A stretch of 64,000 nucleotides of DNA from contig NC_006687.1 of assembly GCF_000091045.1 (NCBI RefSeq), forward strand, positions 715,001-779,000. The letters are read 5' to 3'. The notes below the pieces were generated by a model. It did no database searches, was not told where the DNA came from, and saw only the letters and a program-made list of their open reading frames with translations. The position numbers and the translations under genes are program-made. Positions 24,529-35,516 of the stretch are shown here, piece by piece; positions within the stretch are counted from its first letter, which is position 1; every line of letters begins with the position of its first letter. The DNA comes from Cryptococcus deneoformans JEC21. Lineage: Eukaryota; Basidiomycota; Tremellomycetes; Tremellales; Cryptococcaceae.

Positions 24529-24684
24529 GGCGTGTCGGGTGCCAGAGTGCGAGGGCGGCAGAAAATAAAACTAGCACACCCCCCGCCACACTCGGCGATA
24601 TCGCACAATGCCGCGTTGCAATACCGCATCTCCTTATTGGCCCGTGCGTGTATTGTTGCTGTTCATTACTTACTGCTCGCCACC
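24529..24684. promoter_or_regulatory. 156-bp divergent promoter, OXA1 / NDUFS7
   Basis: The two ATGs are 156 bp apart on opposite strands and both genes serve the mitochondrial inner membrane. The sequence between includes CACTCGGCGATATCGC and an AT-rich centre; no named site is claimed. Confidence 0.5.
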
Positions 24685-25650
24685 ATGTCGCCCTTCCTTC
24701 CAGCACTCAGATCAGGTAAGCACCGCCGCCCACCCCGCCGCCACCGCTCACCCCGCCGCCACCGCTCACCCCCACCAGCCGCCAGGCCCGCCGCGTTCAG
24801 ACCCGCACTCGCACTCGGTACGCACCCCTGCACGCCTATTCTGACTCGCATCTAACCCGCATCTAACCCGCATCTGCAGCCCGTCCGCTCTCAAGCACCG
24901 CCGTCGCCCCCAGGCCCCACACACCCACCTCCGCCATCAACTCGTACGACCACTCGCCCTCCACCACTCTGCCAGACACCACCATCGCCCAGCAAAAGAG
25001 CAACCAGTTGAGTCTCGAGACACCTAGAAACGGCGCCGAGTATGTCCTTTCAACGCTCGACAAGATTGTCAACTGGGGTCGCCAAGGGTCCATGTGGCCC
25101 ATGACCTTTGGTCTCGCCTGCTGCGCCGTCGAAATGATGTATGTGCAATCGCTTGTTTCTGAATGGCCAGTTGCTCATTTGGCCACAGGCACATGGCTGC
25201 CGCCCGATATGATCAAGATCGACTCGGTGTCGTCTTCCGAGCGTCCCCCCGACAGAGTGATGTTATGATTGTAGCAGGTACTTTAACAAACAAGATGGCG
25301 CCTGCGTTGAGAAAAGGTCGGTCTGAAAAAAAAAAAACGGCCAATCAAACTGACACGGCCGCAGTGTACGACCAAATGCCCGAACCCCGATGGGTCATTT
25401 CTATGGGTTCATGCGCCAATGGCGGTGGCTACTACCACTACTCGTACTCGGTCGTGCGAGGCTGTGACCGAATCGTGCCTGTCGACATCTATGTCCCCGG
25501 ATGGTAGGTTTTCATTCGCCACTTTACCCTTGTTCCCCTGCTTATTTTTTGCATAGTCCTCCCACCGCCGAGGCCCTTCTCTACGGAATGCTCCAATTAA
25601 TGCGAAAGATGAGGCGTAACAGGCAGAGTGTGCGATGGTACCGAAGGTAG
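24685..25650 (+). CDS. NDUFS7: NADH:ubiquinone oxidoreductase 20-kDa (PSST) subunit, complex I
   Basis: Carries Fe-S cluster N2 at the quinone site of respiratory complex I. Exons: 24685-24715, 24779-24817, 24880-25138, 25189-25316, 25365-25503, 25557-25650 (229 aa). Two tiny first exons encode an import sequence rich in Arg/Ala/Pro. The conserved core is [20 protein letters not shown] (two cluster Cys), [40 protein letters not shown] (third Cys) and VPGCPPTAEAL (fourth Cys). It ends normally at WYRR. Introns 1 and 2 contain short tandem repeats. Very secure. Confidence 0.95.
24731..24766 (+). repeat. 18-bp tandem duplication in intron 1 of NDUFS7
   Basis: Two exact copies of CACCCCGCCGCCACCGCT, positions 24731-24748 and 24749-24766, in a 63-nt C-rich intron. 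Confidence 0.8.
24848..24875 (+). repeat. 11-bp tandem repeat carrying branch-site motif, intron 2 of NDUFS7
   Basis: GCATCTAACCC occurs twice in tandem plus a 6-base partial copy, just before the CTGCAG acceptor. Each full copy contains CTAAC, the likely branch-site consensus. Confidence 0.75.
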
Positions 25651-26001
25651 ATGAAGTTTTTGGTGGCGAATGGAGAGTCGGGCGTGTAGGATTTATGAGA
25701 GTTCCGGGTCTCTTGTGAGGGGCATAGAGATGAGCTGTAGCTGGACGCTCGTTGTGTTTTATTTCATCCATGCATAGGATCATGACAATTATGGGCTTGT
25801 TGCTGCATCTTGTTTTCAGTGAATCCGTACGACGACGCGACGCAAGAATCAAAATAATAGAATGACGTGGCAAATTCAAGTGCGGGTGGTGCACTGGGTT
25901 GAAAGAAGATTAATTGTCTGCCGCCGGTGTATAAGCTGTCGTTTCTTCATCCTCCTTCTCTCCCCGCTCCTCCATCCTCCCATCCACCCAAAAGCCCAGG
26001 C
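25651..26001. other. intergenic NDUFS7 to LOS1
   Basis: 351 bp holding the NDUFS7 3' UTR and a CT-rich leader just before the LOS1 ATG. Nothing else seen. Confidence 0.5.
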
Positions 26002-29000
26002 ATGGCCGCCACCTCACCGCACCTCACAAGCATCCCCCAGGCAGTCAGAGTAGCAGCAAGCATAGACCCATCCATAGACCCAGGCCTCAAACAGCAGGCT
26101 ATCGATTACCTCACAAAAGTCAAGCAGCTGTCTGAAGAGACATGGCAGGTATGTATCCTTTTTTCCCCTGCAGCGTCTCTGCAATTCCCAGACACACATG
26201 TTTATCGCCATACAGGACTGTTTACAGCTCTATCTCCAGGGGGCAGGCGCTCCCGGGCCATCGACCACAGGCAGAGACGGCAAAGAAAAGCTTGAAACGG
26301 ACATGAGGATGTTTTGCTTGCAAGTAGTCGATACCGTCTTGATTCAAAAGTGAGTTGTTGTTTTCTCTCCGCTTTGTCTTTGCACACATATCCCTGCCAC
26401 ACGGCTGCGTCGGATTTCCCCGTCTCATTCTTCCATTTCCATTTTCGAACCGCTTGTAAAACTGGAGGAGGCTGACACTGCCAGCAGACCAGAAGTGATG
26501 GGTGCAGATGCGGTCCAGGGCATGTACGAGGCCATCGTCGAGTTTATCCAGGTCGAGTACATTGGAGGATCTTGTGAAGGCGGCCAAGGTTGTGAGTGTC
26601 ACACGAGTTTTTTATCTTTTTGCGAGGCTTTGCGCATATTAACAACCTTTCTTGTTCTAGTCCTCCGAAATAAACTGGCTTTCACCATCTCCCAACTCTT
26701 CCTACGCGCATTTCCTTCACATATCCCCACTTTTCTCCATCCCTTCTTCGCGCTTCTTTCTCCTCCTACCTCTTCTCCCCCTAATCTCCATCCTCAACTC
26801 CTCACCATACGTCTACTCCTCGAAATCGCTCAAGAAATCCACGATACGACACTCAAAACGGCACGAATTATGACTAAAGAAAGACAAGAGCGGGATGGTG
26901 TGGTTAGAGATGTGATCAGGTCCAGCGGAGACGACAAAACAGCGGTGCAAGGAATGTTGGGAATCATTGAAAAGGGGTTGGAGCAAATGAACAGTGGGAA
27001 CAGTTCAGATAAATGGGCAGAGGCGGTGGATGCGACTCTGAAAACATTGTCAGCCTGGATCCGTAAGTTTTTTGTCTTGTTTTTTGGAATGGGTGACTTG
27101 TAATATAAAAAATGTTAAACATTGAATTAGCTTGGATCGATCTCGGCGTCGCTCTCAATCCCACCACTCTTCCATTTTATCACCGACTCCTCCATCAGCC
27201 CATTCTTTCCTTCCGTACTGCCACAGCAGGTATCTACCGTACACTCGTCGCCAAGGGCATCCAAGATCCTTCCTCCAGGCTTCAAGTCCTCCGTGTTCTA
27301 GCGCCAGTAGCCGTCATTGATCCGCTAGAGACCGAAACAAGGGGGGGAAAAAGCGAAGAGGTTGCGACATTCAGAGCTTCTCTGGGTGTCGTCCTTTCCG
27401 CATACGGCGTCGCCTTGATTGGGATTTCTGATAACACGGAAGTTGCAGAACAGTTGAGGAATGAAGCAGAGGAAATGATGAACCCCGCCTTACCGCTGCT
27501 ATTGAGGTTCTTGAGCGACAGGCAATACGAAGTGCCCTTGTCCGTCTCGCCCTTTGTTTCAGATCTACTCAGAATCGTGAGTATGGTTTTCTTTTCATTT
27601 CGGAATTTGTGATATTAATACACTACATGGCAGTACAAACGAATGTATAAACCGCCCAACCCGTCAACTAAAGCTGGCCAAGCACCATCCCCTCCATCTA
27701 CTCTCCCACAATTGTCTCCTGAACGCCGTCAATTCTTAGCATCCATGTTAGATATCCTCATCAGGCAATTAGCATGGCCAGAGGATACCGAGTGGGAGGC
27801 GCCAGGCAACGAAGACGAGTTGGACGAGGATATCGCTGCTTTTAAAAATTTCAGAGGCGTACGTTTCGAAATCTCATTGGCACTTAAAAATTATCACTGA
27901 ACTCCAATGTGCTGATAAAAACCCATGCAGTCCTGCCGATCATTCATCGAATCCATCGCTCAAATTGACAAGTCTCTCCACACGGAAGTCGTCGCAAGAA
28001 TCGTGATTGCTACGCTAGATGCATATGCATCAGGCGGAGGAGCGGCTGCTGTACCTTGGCAGCAAGCCGAACTTGCTATGCATCTGGTGTACACTTTTGG
28101 CGAAGTGTCCAAAAGTACGTTTCTTGCCACCCACCACTCATTAGCACGACCAAGAAAAACATGCTGAACCCCCTGGCTGACGACATTTCTCTTACGCGCA
28201 GATTCTACGCGGGCAGCATTCTACGAGCTTCCCCCGGAGATGGCCACCAAAGCCGCTCGAAACAAACTCCGTGCTGCTCAGGGGAGTGGGCGTACTACCC
28301 CTTCCTCATCCGACAATGTCGATCTCGGCCCCAGCTCTAATAACGACCGGTTGGAATATGAACAATTCCCCCTTTCACCCTTGGGGCAGCTTCTTACCCG
28401 CTGTATGACGTCGGGTATCTCGAGCTATCCCCATCCGAGTGTGACCCTGCAGTATTTCGAGATCATTGTTCGGTACATTGAGTTTTGGAAAGCCAAGCCG
28501 GAAACATTGCCCGGATTGTTTGAGGCACTCTTGGATGGACAGTGAGTAAAACCGGTTCCGGGGTGGGGACAACAGGAGCGATAGGGCTGATGTGTGTTGA
28601 TAACAAGGGGGATACATAACTCGGATGAGGGCGTCAGGAGACGATGTTTCTACTTGTTCTCAAAGTTGTGTAAAGATTGTAGGAACGATACTGTAGAAGG
28701 CATGGTTTCTCCAATCCTGGACAGCATGCGGGTGGGTAGTGTTTTATTTTAAAAAAACCCTGAGGCAGTTCTAAAAGTTTTGTGTATAGGATATGATGGT
28801 AATCAACGCCGAACTACCACCTACCGACACTCCTGATGAAGACCCTCTTATCAAGGCGACAACCGGCAAATCCTATGTTGCCGATCAATTATACCTCTTT
28901 GAAGCATCGGGCAATCTTGTATACTTGACCAAGGCAGATCCTGCCAAACAGATGGCGTTGCTCGAAGCGGTGGCAGGACCGCTTCTCAGCGGTCTAGGTT

Positions 29001-30296
29001 CAGGTGTAGAGAGAGCGAGGGTGGATGAAAATGATTTGCAAGCGGTGTTGCAAGTGCATCATCATCTAATGGCCTTGGGACATTTTGCAAAAGGTTTCCC
29101 TATAGTACCGGACAAGTTGGTAGAGCTGCTTCCCTACACGGGGCCGTTCAAACAGATGGCAGAGGCGCTTTTACAGGCTATAGAAATTCTGAAGAGGCGT
29201 CGAGTAGTTCGAGATGCGGTGAGTTTATATAAATTCCGTTTATCAATATAGCCCACAAAGCGCTTATTCCCACATTGCAGGCTCGGTTTGCATTTTCTCA
29301 ATTCGCCAACGCTATCGGCACGCCAGTCGCCGAGCTGGTTCCGCGCTTTGTGTCTGCAGTTGTGACAGAGTTTGAACCTTCCGAGTTGGTCGACTTTTTG
29401 CTCTTTTTGCAGTTGCTCATGCACCGGCTTCAAGTAAGTTTTTTATAACCCTGGATCACACTCGTTGTTGACAGCGACATTAGGGAAGTACATTCGAAAC
29501 CATGGACATGCTCCTCCTTCCCTTGCTGTCTCGAATTTTCACTGTGCTTCAACAACCTGTCACTGGCACCGACGAAGCCCAGGTGCACGCTCGTTTGAAG
29601 GACGCCTATCTGGCGTTTTTCACGTCTCTTATGAACGAAAACCTTGACGGCATCTTCATTACCGACCGCAACAAACCCGAGTTTGAAAACGTGTTGACAA
29701 CTCTCTTCAACTTGACTCAAGATTACTCTGACGGCGCATCCCAACGACTTGCGTTTGGATTCTTCTCGAGGAGCGTTATCGCTTGGGGTACCAGTCCTGA
29801 AGCCGCAGCAAGGCCGTCGGTTTTTGCGGAAAGCGCAATGGCGTCGCAAAGTAAGATGGTATCTGGTGGTGGCACAGCACAGCCAAACGCCCATGCTGTT
29901 ACTCAAGAGCAAAGGGCGAAACAATGCCTTCCTGGATACGAAAACTTTATCTATCAAAGATTGCTGCCAGCGGCTTTTGAGGTTCCGGCCAACAGTCAAT
30001 TCAACATCCGTGGAGGACAATTGGTAAGCAAATTTTCATGCCTCTCCTGCCATATGATGCTTCACTAAACTCCAAACGCCTTTGTGTGGTAGATTGTGCA
30101 CGAAGCAGCCGTGCTGGTTAGAAATACTGTTCAAGCTCGCGGTCAAGAGGCGATCGATTTTATGCTCAGTGATCTCTTACGGAGACTCAATTGCCCCTCA
30201 GATATTGCAAATCAGCTGATTGCCAGTTTGACTACTCAACAAGCAAAAGACTTTAAAAAGACGTTCTTTGACTTTATCAAGGCCATGAGAGGGTGA
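26002..30296 (+). CDS. LOS1: exportin-T (tRNA nuclear export receptor)
   Basis: Karyopherin that exports mature tRNA from the nucleus with Ran-GTP. Thirteen exons: 26002-26148, 26216-26349, 26488-26591, 26661-27062, 27131-27576, 27634-27858, 27931-28114, 28202-28541, 28608-28731, 28790-29218, 29281-29433, 29484-30023, 30093-30296 (1143 aa). The frame stays open through every junction. HEAT-repeat helices run throughout. The N-terminal FLRNKLAFTISQLFLRAFP and the C-terminal IVHEAAVLVRNTVQARGQEA with DFKKTFFDFIKAMRG are typical of Los1/Xpot. Length is close to family norm. The window also codes its cofactor Ran (GSP1). Confidence 0.92.
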
Positions 30297-30825
30297 AGAA
30301 TTGCATGAGTGCTGGGCGGGAGGCCTTTTTTAGGGTAAGGGGGAGGGGGGAGATCTATTGTCAGGGGGATACTTTTGTGATGCCCATATAACGAACTACG
30401 ATATGAAAGGGAGGAGTTGTCCATTGCATATAGTCATCCATTCACATCATATCTTGAAGATTTTTTGCATTCATTCGATATGCATCTGCTACATGCATCA
30501 TGCCATTTGGTGGTGGGAGCAGCTCTAGTATCAACGACAAATTACACTTGAATATATCAAAGTATATTAAGAGACGTGGACCGCAAGTGGATAAGACATG
30601 GGTGAGCTGCGTGGGAACGCGGAGCGCGGATGCCCACCGTTCGTATCTGATAAGAAACATGAGATAAAAAGATCCGTCGGGGAATTCCAACTCCGCTGTA
30701 CTGTACGTGCGTCCGAGTCAGCACTTCGCTCCCCAACGAACGAACGCACTCCAAGATCCATTCATTTCACCCTGAGCAAGTCTCTTCCATTTCTCTTCTG
30801 GTCTTAACTCCATACACGAACCAAC
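30297..30825. other. intergenic LOS1 to AFG1
   Basis: 529 bp with the LOS1 3' end and the AFG1 promoter. Small antisense ORFs exist but show no protein-like composition. Confidence 0.5.
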
Positions 30826-33513
30826 ATGATCAGAAAAAACGTTTCGAGAGCGGTGGGACAACGCTTGCATCTCCCGTCCTCAAACCCTTCTCTCTCGTCT
30901 GGAACGAGAACCACAAGAACAACAAACTTACTAGGCGCAACTCAAACGTTTCCTCTTTGTTTACGCCATCATATCCATTGTACATCATTGAAAAACGCGA
31001 CGCCGCTTATTAGTGAAGTCAAACTCCCCCATGACCACGCGAGCAACCCACCAGCTGCGCTGCCACCAGCTCCGACAGACCTCTTAGAGCTGTACCGTGG
31101 TCTTGTGGCTGCGGGCCGCCTGAATTGGGACGATGAACAGGTGCGATGTGTGATGAAAGTACGTCTGCATCGATGCTTTTCCCCGATATTTCTTTGCTAA
31201 ATCCATCGTTAGCTGCGGCAACTGCTCGACACTCTTCGTGATTATTCGCCACCGCTCGAACTCGTGGCTAAACTGAACCCCTCGGCTCCATATATCGCTC
31301 AGCAAAAGGAGCAGACATCTTGGTGGAAGGGGAATAGGAATATGGGAGAACACTTAGGGTTTAGCAAAACCAATGGCGAGGTCGAGAAAAGGTTGGTCAA
31401 GGTGCTCAGTGGCGAAGAGGAGCTCGCCAATCTCAAGACCCCAAAAGTATGCGGCCCTTCCTTTTCTTTTCGTCTGTCCTGTTTTTTGATGATGGTGGCT
31501 AATATTTCCAAAGGGTATTCTCCTCACTGGGCCGCCCGGATCAGGGAAGTCTTTACTCCTGTCCCTTTTTTATCAACTGCTGCCTATCTCAAAAAAACGT
31601 ATCCACTATCACGCCTTTACCCTAGCCCTGTACAAGGAAGTCTTTTCAGAGATGAATCGTCGTAAGTCCTCCGACGAGGAAGAATGGGAAAGAAAAGCGA
31701 GAAACAAAGAATTGGCTGGAAAAAAGGGCTGGAAATCAGTTTTCGCCGGTGGGCGATGGGATGAAGAAGGCAAAGAAAGGTTAGTATGGGCCAAGGAAGA
31801 GGGCATGGCATTCAACAGTACGTTTCTTGTCGCTTCCCAATGGTATCCCTAGTTGACCCCGGCAAAAGTCGCCCGGAGAATGATCCTGGAATACACTGTG
31901 CTCTAGTGAGTCTTGTTTTTCCTTTTTTTAATTGCAAAAGAGTTAAAAAAAACCAATTACACAGCTTTGACGAATTCCAATTAATCGATGCATCGTCCGC
32001 AGCTCTCATTAGAGACGTACTCTCGTGGTATTGGCGACTAGGAGGTGTTATTGTTACTTGTTCAAACAGAGTCCCGGAGGACTTATACCACCATGGTGTG
32101 CAAAAGGAGCGCTTAGCAGGCTTTTTGGATGCTCTCAAGGCCAGATGCGAAGTTGTGCAGGTAGATGGTGGAAGAGACTGGCGAAGAGAGATAGAAAGAG
32201 GCGACCAAATTCGGTGGTTTCATAGCAAGCAGCAGCTTGACTTTGAAAGGGCTTGGTCAGCTGTGCTCGAGACACAAGAATGTTCGTCTAATACCGTGTA
32301 ACGATCCACGAATCATTGTTCGATGTTGCTGATCATCTGCAGCAAAGCAAAAGCAAATACAGGTATACGGGCGCACTCTGACTATACCTCAGGCAGCAGG
32401 CAACACTTGTCGGTTCACATTCTCCCAGCTTTGTGAAGAGGTAAGAACAACTAGTCCATTATGACAGTCCATAACGGCCTTTTCACGATTGCTTATCTTT
32501 CATACCACAACAGGCCCTAGGCCCGGCAGATTATCTTGCCTTGGTATCCACATTTTCAACCTTTTTCATTGACGAGGTCCCCACTTTATACCTACGTCAC
32601 AAAAATGAAGCAAGGAGACTGATAAATCTCATCGATGCCCTTTGTAAGACAAATTTTTTACCGAATTTCTCCATGCTGTTCATCAAGTTCACACCCATAA
32701 CACGCAACAGATGAGTCGCGCTGTCAAGTTTTTTTGCGTTCACCATCAACGCCTTCAACGTTGTTTTTCCCCGATGCTCTTAATCTTTCCTCCCAGGAGG
32801 AGGAGACGTTGACTAATGAGAGGATGATGTCAGCAGAATCCCTCTCTGCTACCATCCAAGTTCCGTATCGCCCAAACGTTAGCTATTACAATAATCTCTC
32901 TCCAGCTCAGCGGGATAGAGAAGCAACTGAAGAAAAGCGAAAAGGAACTTCGTTTAGTGTGCTTGGTATCTGGACAGGTGAAGATGAGAAATTCGCCTAC
33001 GTAAGTAATGTTCTGTGAATCAGTCAGTGAGATGAGAAAAAAAATATCTAATGATTGCAGAAACGAGCTGTGTCGAGGCTTATTGAAATGACTTCGTCAC
33101 CTTCTTATGCGGTAGAAGAATGGGCCCCGTTGGAGCCAACACTACGCAGCTGGGAGGGCCAACCTCATCCACCTGGTGGCGCATCGAAAACTTACAAACA
33201 ATTGGCCCCATCACCGTCCTATGAGGTCGAAGATGAGACAAACATAAACATAGATAGTCGTGTCGTCATTGAAAGATGTGACAGCTATCATCATCCGATC
33301 AATAACGAAAGCGAGGAAAGGAAGAAGCTTTTTAAGAAGGATGGTGATCGGAAACCCCCAACTCCCATCCACGAGCAACACATATGGGGAGTGGTTGACC
33401 AATGGGGTGAGAAGGCCGGCCGGTGGGGGCGCGGCGTCAGGGCATTCTCACCGGACCCGGCGGCTTCAGGAGTCTCATGCTCTTGTGGAAAGGAGAAAAG
33501 TTGCGGGCAATGA
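30826..33513 (+). CDS. AFG1: Afg1/LACE1-type mitochondrial AAA ATPase
   Basis: Inner-membrane-associated ATPase that helps degrade or assemble respiratory subunits. Exons: 30826-31158, 31213-31446, 31514-31817, 31869-31905, 31965-32281, 32343-32440, 32514-32643, 32711-33000, 33061-33513 (731 aa). The N-terminus MIRKNVSRAVGQRL is a likely import signal. Walker A GPPGSGKS is at about 195-202; Walker B is YFDEFQ; the sensor-like VIVTCSNRVPEDLY follows. FSQLCEEALGPADYL and FAYKRAVSRLIEM are strongly family-specific. A 37-nt exon lies just before Walker B. The C-terminal 140 residues after the core are longer than in yeast and hydrophilic. Confidence 0.92.
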
Positions 33514-33655
33514 TCATGATACACGAATGATAAGTACATTGGATCCTGTCTATAGCATCATATACGTCACATGGCTAGCCAGTATCTTCCATTGTTCCCT
33601 TAACAAACCTTGAACTTTACAGTTTCTTTCATATTCAAATACACTAGTCTGCCGA

Positions 33656-35044
33656 TCATTTCATTTGTTGGAAGGCTGAGCAAGTGGGAATCAGCACTTC
33701 CTGAAAGCTTTCTCTCTCAGTCCATAAGGCCCAAAAATTTCGGAGCTTATCACCCAGAGGCTTATCCATTTTGGCTTCGAGAGCGCTAAGGCCGTCTTTG
33801 GTAGGGGATCCATCAGCAATGGACACAAGGCGGGTAAGCCATGTAATGACATGTAGATCTGCTAGGGACTAATTATTGTTAAGAGCTTTGCCCCTTAATT
33901 GATAAATAGAATATGCAGCTTACAATTTGATCTCCCAAGAAGTAAGGCTCTTCAATCATCTCCTCCAGCTTGCCAAATACCTCCGGCAAACGCTCCGTCC
34001 AAGTTTTGAGAGAGATATCAAAAAACTGTCTCAGCTTCTCCTCTCCAGCTTGCCCGTGATAGAGCTGCCACACATCTTCGCTGGATCTCAGTTTATCTTC
34101 CAAAAATTGGACAATCTTTTGCTCGAAGGTGAATGAGCCTTCTTTCGAGGCTACAGAAGATTCTGAAGCAATTTTTTGAGCCTCAGCAAGATAGCTCTGA
34201 AGAGCCTCCCGTCTAATTGCGAGAGACTTCCCTGGACCAGACCGTAACTTGCGTTTAAGTTCTTCATTATTCAATGCCGACAAAGCTATGAAGTTGGGAT
34301 CCACAATCGGACGATGGACAAGCTCGATCACTGAGTCAGATAATGCCTTGCCTATTTAACAGAGTCAGCCTTTAATGACATGACGTGATCTGTGACTGAC
34401 CATCGATAGTAGCTGGGGTCAATGTGGGTGCAGGCTTATCTGATGATGTGTTCGCAGTATGGGAACTACGTGCTTGGTCAAGGAAATCACAAATGCTCTA
34501 CATATATCAGCACTGAGCTCTTCCCTCCTGATTGCAAAACCTACAACGGTATCTCTTAATGAGCGGTATCTGGTGTTCACGCCAGCACCTATAGTCTCTA
34601 AAGTAGGAACGATCAAAGTCGGGACCGTACCTAAACATATCAGCGAAATACCTCCACTTGTTTGTGAGAGACACCCCTCACCATTTATGTTGATTCTAAC
34701 GCGATATAATGGTCAGCATCTTTGAACAACCCCTGGTGTTAATGAAAGCTACCCACTTCAGATAGGATGGGCTAAAATTCTGTTTCAATTTGGTTAGCGA
34801 TCGGGCGAAAGTGTAAGTATATCGATAGCTATCGCTTACCTCGCCCTTGGCTTTGGCGAGAAAGGTCAGCCTCTATGGATGGCAATAGTGAGGACGAACA
34901 CTTACTGATGTCGACATATTTGACAATATATTCGTCTTCGGAGTAACCCTTTTCATAAAGGCAGAGCCTGGGGACTGTGGACCAGACTGAGGAGGGCCAA
35001 GAATAGAGAACAGCTCTGGGGATATTCTGTTGTTCTGTGGTCAT
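33656..35044 (-). CDS. glutathione S-transferase-like protein
   Basis: GST-fold protein of a fungal type with a long C-terminal half. Exons: 35044-34906, 34850-34840, 34779-34757, 34695-34682, 34630-34545, 34497-34401, 34351-33924, 33868-33656 (336 aa). The N-terminal thioredoxin-like part reads AVLYSWPSSVWSTVPRLCLY, then KGENFSPSYLKIN and NGTVPTLIVPTLET (the cis-Pro region), assembled from four very small exons. The all-helical C-domain contains PYFLGDQISLADLHVITWL, the usual GST closing motif. Exons of 11 and 14 nt are required to keep this alignment. Enzyme activity is unproven; a Ure2/GTT-like or dehalogenase role is possible. The Met at 35044 is preferred to one 24 codons upstream. Confidence 0.84.
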
Positions 35045-35516
35045 GGTGGATGCAACAGGCAAAGACTGTAGGAAGGATAGGTGGAGGATGGATTGTGTAT
35101 TTGGATGCGATAACAACGAAGGCTTTCTCTGCTCTTCTTATATGGGGCGGTCCGTCAGCTGACTGAGGTTACTGCTCGGTTGATGATGATGCACGTTACG
35201 TCATAATCATTCTGCCCTCCGGCGGCACATGCTGAATGAGCGGGCGGATCCGAGGTCTATCGGCGATGTCCGAAGCACATTTTTTTCGTCATTTTCAATC
35301 AGTCAGTCACCGATCCCCCCGCATGGCGGTTTACTGCACTTATAAGTTTACATTCACGAAATTAATTTCGTAAGATGGCATTTTTGTCTCCTTGTAACTC
35401 TATTTTGACCTCATTGATCTTTCCTCCTTCTTCCTTCCCCCTATTATCCTCAACCACATATACGGCATAAACTAGGTCCCTTATTTATTAAACCCAGGAA
35501 GGGCACCTCTTTCATC
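35045..35516. promoter_or_regulatory. divergent intergenic region, GST-like / ABCC transporter
   Basis: 472 bp head-to-head spacer. It joins two genes of the classic conjugate-and-export pair (GST, ABCC pump), so shared control is possible. The sequence ACGTTACGTCA near 35193-35203 resembles a CRE/AP-1-like site; this is only a resemblance. Confidence 0.4.

Noticed and set aside
24179..24855. Long plus-strand frames over OXA1 exon 1
   Set aside because: They are GC-rich shadows of the OXA1 presequence with Gly/Arg low complexity. The minus strand has the clear family motifs.
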